Below, piece by piece: positions 60,215 through 64,000 of a stretch of DNA of 64,000 bases. Numbering within the stretch: position 1 is the stretch's first letter; each line of letters starts with the position of its first letter. A program made the position numbers and the translations under genes. The notes below the pieces were generated by a model, which was given only the letters and a program-made list of their open reading frames with translations, searched no databases and was not told where the DNA came from. Source of the stretch: Acestrorhynchus altus (taxonomy: Eukaryota > Chordata > Actinopteri > Characiformes > Acestrorhynchidae); the NCBI GenBank assembly GCA_034509495.1, contig CM067509.1, positions 8,406,689-8,470,688 of the forward strand. Direction: 5' to 3'.

Positions 60215-62291
60215 CGTGTGTGTGTTTGTATATGATGCCAGACAATACTATAAATATTAAGGATGTAACAAATATTTACAGTACATTACATTTTCATACA
60301 TATATTGTATATTTATATATAATACATTTAACAACTGTCATACTTTTAGAAAAAAAAAGGTTTTAGCAAAAGTTGGTAAGAGGAATCCAGGAAAATAATT
60401 AAAGTTAAATTCACTACCATGTCTGACAAGCCTTTTTTGTACAACTAACTCTAACCATATAGCTACATTTTATCAGCTGATTTTTCTTAAATATTTATTC
60501 ATTAACATTTTTAAAATAAAAACAGTTCACAATTAAGTCCTATCAAAATGCATTTTTGAATATTCCACCAGTCTTTAGCTTTCCAGCAAGATTCCTTCCA
60601 CTGAGTGATACAGTGATACCAGTGGCAACAGCAGGTATAAACTGCATCAATAATTTTCAATACATTTCAAGAGCTTTTTTACAATTTGTTTGTTCGAACT
60701 TTGGTCCCGCAACTACCTGTTCCTTCAACTGGCAACTTATCAAAATATATATCAGAATAAAATTCAGAGGAAATGCAATAGTAAAAATGTAGCGCACTAT
60801 ACTGTATGTGTTATCTAGCCCTATTTGTTGGAAGTTTGAATAATGATATTGAATAATGTGGATACATCAGCATCCACAAATGTCTATGTTTTTGGAACAC
60901 ATTTGTAATGATCTTTTGTTCCTTTTATTTGATGCAGTTTGGGATTTTATCATTATCCTTGCCTTTACCATTCCTGTCTTTTGAGCCCTTCTTAAATAAG
61001 TTGCTTGGACTTTCATGTAAAGGACAGAGGAGTCAATTTAGGGTAATACATGCAAAGAAGTTTTGTTCTGACAAATTATTTACCTAGAGTTGTGGTTGAT
61101 ATAGTAACAGGTACTGTATATTTTAAGAGGTCAGTTGGTCTGCTCTGAGTAATGTTGTACGGGACTGGACAGAGAAAGCTAAAACAGTTAATCAGCTATT
61201 TGATATAAATATGCTATTTTAATAAAAATGTTCTGGTTACAAATTCAAGTAATGAGAAAAAAATACTTACCAGGCACTGGAAGTAGATATGTTTGAGGGG
61301 TTTTAACATTGGGCTCCTGTGTAGAGAGAAATGTCTACTCTCAATAAAATGTAGACAAATGGGAGAAAGAAAGTGAGAGAATTGGATAACTGCTTTCTGT
61401 TTGATATTGTTGACATACCTGAGATTTCAGATGGTTCCTAGGGTTCAACACTTCATCAATGCCTATATCTGTAACAACAAAACTTCAGTTGCTTCAACAG
61501 TTGCTCCAGAGTGCAGAATTGCTTTAACAGCTCAAACATTTCAGAGACAGTCCTATCTTTATGTGGCAGCATTACATACCAGCTGTGTTATGTAACACTG
61601 GAGTGCTCCAGGCTCCAGTGATGGTGTCTGTGTCTGCTCTGACACCAAACTCATAAATTGTGTCTGGTTTGAGGTTGTCAATGATGGTATTTGTGGTGGG
61701 ACACGTTTGATAGTTCCAATGCTTGTTGTGCTCATCCTCTCTGTAGCGCACAGTGAACTGACTGGAATATTAGAGGGAGTAGAGTTATTTACTCATGAAG
61801 AATTTTATTACTTGTATTTTGAAGTCAATATACAGTGCTAGCACAGTGATCTTGCCTGTATCTCAGTGTATTTTGAGAGCTGTACAATTGAGCAAGACCG
61901 GTTGAGTGTGACTGGTCCCGTTTAAGCTCTCTCTCTCTCTGTCTTAACTTAAATGATACAGGAAGATGACAAAATCAGTCCTAGTTATACCCCAGGGTAT
62001 AACTGGGGCTAACTGGGGTTAAACGTAGGATACACCTCTTTTCCAGTCTAAAGTTTATCTAAAGTTGCTGTGGCTGTTTATGGTCCGATCAGCAACATTT
62101 TCAAAACAGGCCAGGACCCTTATGTACCCAAAGTACACAGTGAAACACACACACATACCTCTCCTCAATGCAGTTATCCAGGTTTGTGTCAGTGTATGGA
62201 GTTTTCAGGAGTGTGCCCCAGGAGAGCAAAACTGATGTAGGGGTCACAGAGCCAATCACCAGATGAAGAGGCTTTTCCAGATTCACTTTTT
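43112..62291 (-). CDS. abi3bp: ABI3BP (TARSH), secreted fibronectin III matrix protein
   Basis: Secreted matrix glycoprotein also named target of Nesh-SH3. Eighteen exons join in phase: 62291-62159, 61761-61580, 61468-61419, 61316-61271, 61164-61084, 60126-58606, 58387-58319, 57827-57714, 57147-57079, 55237-55163, 55057-54932, 52640-52431, 49277-49166, 49059-48980, 44167-44138, 43964-43806, 43485-43363 and 43227-43112. They give about 1097 residues. Order: first FN3 domain, linker, long Thr/Ser/Gln/Pro-rich region, second FN3 domain, conserved C-terminal domain (DSYSECNGRQYVKRTW, GDQTGNGEDHCQFVDSFLDG, YECGIPIPG). The signal peptide and first exons lie beyond 64000, so the gene is cut by the window edge. 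Tail-to-tail neighbour of tfg as in human 3q12. The FN3 and C-terminal calls are firm; the small linker exons rest on splice sites and phase alone. Confidence 0.95.
43636..43728. repeat. (TA)n(GT)n microsatellite in abi3bp intron
   Basis: Short TA run followed by about 28 GT units and another TA-rich end. It lies about 80 bp from the donor at 43806. Confidence 0.95.
44138..44167 (-). CDS. abi3bp: abi3bp 30-bp microexon
   Basis: Acceptor tcttatag and donor CACAG/GTATGC frame 30 bases encoding ADPRVSESPT plus a split Gly. The human protein has ADPRVSEPVSAG at this place, which confirms it. Being in phase 1-1, it could be skipped without a frameshift. Confidence 0.93.
44480..44995 (+). repeat. 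Ty3/gypsy-type gag relic
   Basis: Frame from about 44626 ends APTPGEEPMQIGHAQEAK and then CPFKRSGLPPVSK. The PMQIG box before a decayed zinc-knuckle area, followed by CP-x-K, is the usual end of gypsy gag in fish. The knuckle cysteines are lost, and no protease or polymerase follows. Lies in the 4.8-kb abi3bp intron, antisense to the gene. Confidence 0.6.
45720..46110 (+). repeat. Tc1-like transposase relic (forward)
   Basis: Broken frames contain 'AHHAIPRAKRGGGSIMLVRVEGK', given here only in outline, and 'LEWPS' followed by 'SPDLDISGD' in place of the usual SPDLNPIE. Same family as 35886-37918 and 47085-47556 by text. Confidence 0.6.
46146..46227. repeat. (TG)n(AG)n compound microsatellite
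   Basis: About 19 TG units pass directly into about 20 AG units. Frames give Cys-Val then Glu-Arg repeats and are not genes. Confidence 0.95.
46238..46312 (-). repeat. tRNA-derived SINE head beside microsatellite
   Basis: On the minus strand 'gctgtagcctggtagttagg' fits an A box and 'cctggtttgattctaca' fits a B box, in the correct order and at tRNA-like spacing. This matches a widespread fish tRNA-derived SINE. The compound microsatellite follows at its 3' side, so the array may have grown from the SINE tail. Confidence 0.65.
46320..46930 (+). repeat. Non-LTR retrotransposon C-terminal relic
   Basis: The frame to 46594 reads FTLGSTVLEHTLQYTYLGLA and SALKEKACQALYAIRRGF. Past a stop, other frames continue with a 'SIALFRTEVWGP' type motif. 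This is the region after the reverse-transcriptase core in fish LINEs. Several stops follow. Confidence 0.65.
47085..47556 (-). repeat. Tc1-like relic, terminal half
   Basis: Ends 'gaatactttctggatgcac', the complement of the 'gcatccggaaagtattc' terminus at 35886. It contains 'aaggatgatcagtggaaacaagatgcac', in pieces, matched near 37700. The other terminus is missing. Confidence 0.65.
48600..48785 (+). repeat. LINE-type 3' tail ending 'gattaataaag'
   Basis: 'caatttccctctgggattaa' and taaagtgc form the third such tail. Lies in the abi3bp intron just downstream (in gene sense) of exon 49059-48980. Confidence 0.5.
48980..52640 (-). CDS. abi3bp: abi3bp exons for second FN3 domain
   Basis: Exons 52640-52431, 49277-49166 and 49059-48980 encode APHVIYKTDKRPEEPCSV, then SNLTVFTVEGCPSFVIIDWD, EYEVSTSTKGENGEEV and WYEFTVIPKNELGSGPPSEP. 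Core FN3 residues (the W of IDWD, the Y of EYEV, L-x-P then Y-x-F) are present. The three exon borders match the positions where the human protein sequence aligns. A Rex3 retrotransposon occupies the intron between the first two. Confidence 0.95.
49640..49843. repeat. Possible Tc1 terminal fragment, second copy
   Basis: 'tatctcagaaaatcagaata' resembles the fragment at 16920-17110. Ends against the Rex3 target duplication. Confidence 0.3.
49857..52381 (+). mobile_element. Rex3 (RTE-clade) non-LTR retrotransposon, 2525 bp
   Basis: GC-rich island in AT-rich DNA, flanked by 13-bp direct repeats atgaaaatagaat (49844-49856 and 52382-52394). It starts at the family's characteristic cttgaactgccaccttaccg region and ends in GATG repeats, a Rex3 hallmark. 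It contains the conserved blocks tggcaaaccggggtggtggt (51026-51045) and 'cagggctgccctttgtcacc' (about 51471), both diagnostic of Rex3. It is antisense to abi3bp, in the intron between exons 52640-52431 and 49277-49166. Its 3' end lies about 50 bp from the exon-52431 donor. Confidence 0.95.
50290..52350 (+). pseudogene. Defective Rex3 polyprotein (endonuclease lost, RT broken)
   Basis: An open stretch to 51793 starts the endonuclease with LAVGTWNVTSLGGKENELVR. Near 50442-50449 it then jumps from LLEKGWT directly to RTRWWTPEVRDAIKLKK, skipping most of the apurinic-type endonuclease domain in frame. The reverse transcriptase keeps LFKKGDRRVCSNYRGITLLS, CFVDLEKAFDRVPRG, GLRQGCPLSPVLF and the catalytic FADD (51584-51595). 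A frameshift near 51685 ends the frame at 51791-51793. An in-frame stop replaces the usual codon near 51886. A C-terminal part (AAEMSFLRRVAGRSL to RPRTRWRDYVSRL) remains readable from 51957. The copy cannot move by itself. Confidence 0.9.
52362..52384. repeat. (GATG)n tail of Rex3
   Basis: About five to six GATG units form the 3' end of the element and merge with the target duplication. Confidence 0.9.
52700..53070. mobile_element. Palindromic MITE, copy 2
   Basis: Left end 'ctgatcagctataacagtat' with 'gaccacctccttatttctac', right end 'ggaggtgttcataatgttat' with 'ggttggtcagtgtaa', its complement. Internal text 'gcagactatagtccatatgt' also returns inverted as 'atggactatagtctgtaat'. Best preserved of three copies, in an abi3bp intron. 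Confidence 0.8.
53195..53850 (+). repeat. Decayed Tc1-like relic
   Basis: Frames near 53230-53400 read KKAHLHWNKRF and FLSWTDHSLAEA, then a VKASGGN string, in the order expected of a Tc1 transposase around its first catalytic Asp. The last part ('accagtgacaacattttaat', 'gggaatattt') is typical of the same family's 3' side. No termini found. Confidence 0.45.
53850..54930. other. abi3bp intron, nothing recognised
   Basis: AT-rich intron sequence without a supported exon or familiar repeat. Confidence 0.5.
54932..55237 (-). CDS. abi3bp: abi3bp linker exons 10-11 in window
   Basis: Exons 55237-55163 (SSADLHLATLDKKRPNQVEK) and 55057-54932 (KVTDLKQVDSLPILKPQPTP to ITTPFIAFN) have good tttttcag and tctgcag acceptors and stay in phase 1-1. 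Pro/Thr/Lys-rich, no domain. The precise residues are not conserved with human, as expected for this region. Confidence 0.82.
55240..57075. other. abi3bp intron with a MITE fragment
   Basis: Apart from the MITE piece at 55955-56105 nothing is recognised. Two stretches near 55510-55680 and 56260-56760 have the flavour of decayed transposon text but could not be assigned. Confidence 0.45.
55955..56105. repeat. Palindromic MITE, copy 3 (fragment)
   Basis: 'tgctgtgtgtctgatctcct' with 'ccagtgcaacacacactaac', then 'gtagaaacaaggaggtagtc', fits the interior and right end of the 52700-53070 family. Confidence 0.55.
57079..57147 (-). CDS. abi3bp: abi3bp linker exon 9 in window
   Basis: Acceptor tttttcccttag and donor ACTG/GTATAT, phase 1-1. 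It encodes HSGEKHKGMMLLKPSKEPRK. Supported by splice sites, open frame and phase only. Confidence 0.65.
57488..57560. repeat. (TG)n microsatellite
   Basis: About 36 TG units, the longest dinucleotide array in the window, about 150 bp from abi3bp exon 57827-57714. Confidence 0.95.
57714..57827 (-). CDS. abi3bp: abi3bp linker exon 8 in window
   Basis: Acceptor ctgcccttcag and donor AAGG/GTAAGA. It encodes HTVTENGTPQGRAPAVSIPN and TTRVTPLFKNMSPNKAK in phase 1-1. Confidence 0.78.
58319..58387 (-). CDS. abi3bp: abi3bp linker exon 7 in window
   Basis: Acceptor tgttgcacag and donor CAGG/GTAATG. It encodes PSQSQDGQPLLKILKEVKNK in phase 1-1. Confidence 0.75.
58606..60126 (-). CDS. abi3bp: abi3bp giant Thr/Ser/Gln-rich exon
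   Basis: One open exon of 1521 bp, acceptor tctctgaacag and donor GTGG/GTAAAT, phase 1-1, codes for about 506 residues. The composition is dominated by Thr, Ser, Gln and Pro with repeated TTQ and TQPQ words, for example KTTTQNHISTHPRTTQQKL and TPTMTTQTQNITIYENF. There are many candidate O-glycosylation sites and some N-x-T/S sites. The same place in mammalian ABI3BP is a Thr/Pro-rich region made of many short exons. An alternative acceptor nine bases further in is possible. The whole stretch staying open on this strand with good splice sites supports it as real coding sequence. Confidence 0.88.
60160..60222. repeat. (GT)n microsatellite
   Basis: About 27 GT units within about 35 bp of the giant exon's acceptor in abi3bp. 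Confidence 0.95.
60225..61080. other. abi3bp intron, nothing recognised
   Basis: AT-rich intron without supported exon or familiar repeat. Confidence 0.5.
61084..61164 (-). CDS. abi3bp: abi3bp linker exon 5 in window
   Basis: Acceptor tttctctgtccag and donor CTAG/GTAAAT. It encodes PYNITQSRPTDLLKYTVPV and TISTTTL. One N-x-T site. Phase 1-1. Confidence 0.8.
61271..61468 (-). CDS. abi3bp: abi3bp linker exons 3-4 in window
   Basis: Exon 61468-61419 (IGIDEVLNPRNHLKSQ) ends at a codon border, and exon 61316-61271 (EPNVKTPQTYLLPVP) starts at phase 0. This is the only phase-0 junction seen in the gene. Both have consensus sites (CAG/GTATGT, ctctacacag, CTG/GTAAGT). Confidence 0.82.
61580..62291 (-). 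CDS. abi3bp: abi3bp exons for first FN3 domain
   Basis: Exons 62291-62159 and 61761-61580 join in phase 2 through a Ser codon. The text KPLHLVIGSVTPTSVLLSWG, then QFTVRYREDEHNKHWNYQTC, then IIDNLKPDTIYEFGVRAD aligns with human ABI3BP from KPLQLVVGTLTPSSVFLSWG onward. Core FN3 residues W, Y-x-V-x-Y-R and L-x-P-x-T-x-Y-x-F are present. Confidence 0.95.
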
Positions 62292-63080
62292 CTGTGGATA
62301 ACATCAATATATGTACTTAGAGAATAGGGCTCCAGGAAACAACTATTTTGGAATTTGAATAATCTGTCAGTTACTGAAATGAATAATTAATTATTTGGAT
62401 TATAAATTGAACAATTACCTTAGATTACAATAAACTTGTATCTCATCTTATGAAATTAGCTTGAGTCTGTTTTATGCATTTATGCAAACAAAGATGAATA
62501 AAATATTCAAAACTTCACCAAACATCAGTGCACACTCCAGCTAATATAAAAGATGAACACAACTTAACTCTTTTTCAAAAATGTAAAACAAAGGATGTAC
62601 AAAGTAACAGCAATAAAATATAGCAAAATGACTGGTGTGTCACAACTTCCTGTGTAGTAATAAACTGATATTCACTACTCACAGTTTAAAGTTCAAACTG
62701 AATGTTTTCATTCCCTGTGGTTCAGAACTTCAGTTAAAATGGTAGAACTTCCCCTGTATTCCACTTCACACTGGGGTGATTGGAATGTACCTACTAAATG
62801 CACAAGTTAGGCATGCACCAATGGTGCACTGTGCAGTCAGAGCCAGGTTGAGCTGAAGTGCTGTGCAATAGGTACTCAGAAGTAGCTAAAACACTGTGAA
62901 TGGTTAGAGGTGCCTTTATAATGCAATCAATAGTTTACAAATCAACAGTATTGAATAGATATAAAACATCTCCAGTCATTCCAGTTATAATATGAATTCA
63001 TCAATGGCATTAACAGCATTCTAGTCACAATATCATAAGGTATCCAGCTTGCAAGAGTCATGCTGTCTGTATGAGACATA

Positions 63081-63226
63081 CAGTATTTTCCGGACTATAA
63101 GCCACACCCACAAAGTTTAAAAAATAACCTGGAAAATAACATATATAAGAAGAAAAGCACCTCATTATAAGCCGAATGGTTTAAAGCATGGAAAAAAAGT
63201 ATCGGCTTATAGTCCGGAAAATACGG
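63081..63226. mobile_element. 146-bp palindromic MITE with TA flanks
   Basis: Begins cagtattttccggactataa with 'gcca' and ends with its complement 'cggcttatagtccggaaaat' with 'acgg', flanked by TA on both sides. This terminus is very widespread in fish and other vertebrates. No coding content. Confidence 0.85.
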
Positions 63227-63529
63227 TACATGTTTTAAACAAAGACTGCTGATCAGCAAAAAATATCAATTAACATTTGAATATTTCACTGATTAAATAG
63301 TATATTATCTGGTATAAACCTATAACATATTTATTTTTGTTATCATGGGCCTCAAAGGCCTTCAAATCGCATTAAACATAAGCTGCATTTCTCTGCTGTA
63401 TTGAAGAACCATTCTCTTTGAAACATCCTTCTGAGATGTAGCAGCCCTGAAATGCTGTCTTCTACAGATCTCAGCCAATACTTTCCACTCTCCTCCGTTC
63501 ACATTGTAACCAGCAAGCTGACTGGGGGG

Positions 63530-63715
63530 TGAAGGTAGGGAGGGTTCACCCAGGACAGAGTGCCTACATATGTTTGTGCATTTACACCACAGCAATTTAG
63601 AATAGCCAATTCATTTAATCTCCATGTTTTCAGACCATGGAACGAAACCAGGTTCTTTGAGGAAACCCAAGCTGACATGGGGAGAACATGGAGACCACCA
63701 AGCCACCATGCTGAT
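63530..63715. repeat. Common fish interspersed repeat
   Basis: The order 'caccacagcaatttagaata', 'gccaattcatttaatctcca', 'gaggaaacccaagctgacat' and 'ggggagaacatggagacc' is a decayed copy of a very common fish repeat. Class not assigned. Confidence 0.6.
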
Positions 63716-63834
63716 GCCATTTTGTACATCAAATTTACAAATTTACAAATTTAGATGGTGAATATCCAAATCCAAAGTGTTCTATGATGGAAATTTGAAA
63801 ATCATGGATTCCACTTATTAGCTGGTGAAATTCA

Positions 63835-64000
63835 GAGCACCCCTGGTCAAAATTTCTGTTACTTCAAATAGCTGACAGAGAAATACTGTAGATGACCTGA
63901 TTTCCAAAAGGCATACTTCTGGCATATTTCTTACATATTTTAAGCAGGAAATTTTATTATTTCAATCTTTTACTATGTCAAGATAACAAAAAAGGAAAAG
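63835..64000 (+). repeat. Tc1-like terminal sequence running off the window
   Basis: 'gcacccctggtcaaaatttc' and 'tgatttccaaaaggcatact' match the family at 8066-8640 and 30716-31175. The element is cut by the window end. Confidence 0.6.

Larger units (their letters stand above)
62292..64000. other. abi3bp intron up to window edge
   Basis: No exon was found for the upstream N-terminal part or signal peptide. The stretch holds a small palindromic MITE, a fish interspersed repeat and the beginning of a Tc1-like element, listed separately. Confidence 0.6.

Noticed and set aside
60556..60792. 78-codon plus-strand frame in an abi3bp intron
   Set aside because: No splice or promoter signal. Random open frame in AT-rich DNA.
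1..64000. An exciting undescribed multi-gene system
   Set aside because: All supported genes belong to known vertebrate families, and the remaining open frames are repeats, transposon pieces or shadows. Nothing supports a novel system.

Overview
The window looks like a ray-finned fish genome, most likely an otophysan teleost (characin or catfish type). It is AT-rich and intron-rich, with very many Tc1/mariner relics, hAT remnants, MITEs, tRNA-derived SINE heads, a Rex3 non-LTR retrotransposon and long CA/GT microsatellites. The species cannot be fixed from sequence alone. There is no bacterial, viral or CRISPR content.

Four protein-coding genes were rebuilt exon by exon, with GT/AG sites and matching codon phases. 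(1) col8a1 (+): coding exons 4457-4703 and 4967-6885, 721 residues, a short-chain collagen with a C-terminal C1q trimerisation domain. (2) jagn1 (+): CpG-type promoter and non-coding exon near 8830-9005, coding exons 10961-11049 and 13571-14033, 183 residues, an ER membrane protein. (3) tfg (+): promoter and non-coding exon near 19890-20011, seven coding exons from 21140 to 38345, 390 residues, an ER-exit-site scaffold. (4) abi3bp (-): 18 coding exons from 62291 down to the stop at 43112, about 1097 residues visible. Its 5' exons with the signal peptide lie beyond the right edge.

tfg and abi3bp are tail to tail, as in human 3q12, and col8a1 lies on the same human arm, so this is a conserved vertebrate block. 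jagn1 sits inside the block here although human JAGN1 is on 3p. Three of the four products work in or pass through the early secretory pathway (Jagunal, TFG) or are matrix proteins exported by it (collagen VIII, ABI3BP). This is a thematic link, not evidence of a system. The jagn1 and tfg promoters both carry a perfect palindromic NRF1-type site.

Almost everything else is repeat. The region 1-4366 is repeat-rich 5' flank or intron of col8a1. Jagn1 intron 1 (9006-10954) holds an AT-rich minisatellite split by a 375-bp Tc1 deletion derivative. The region 14034-19860 is intergenic, with a 145-bp near-perfect hairpin, a higher-order minisatellite and a decayed tandem array of about 180 bp. tfg introns hold a 1619-bp Tc1 copy with both inverted repeats, hAT and LINE remnants, and a Tc1 element split by an hAT insertion. 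The tfg-abi3bp gap holds a Tc1 relic, a SINE head and a MITE. abi3bp introns hold a gypsy gag relic, SINE and LINE pieces and a Rex3 copy with target-site duplications that has lost most of its endonuclease. I found no convincing undescribed molecular system. The most unusual genic feature is a single 1.5-kb exon in abi3bp that encodes about 506 residues of Thr/Ser/Gln/Pro-rich sequence.
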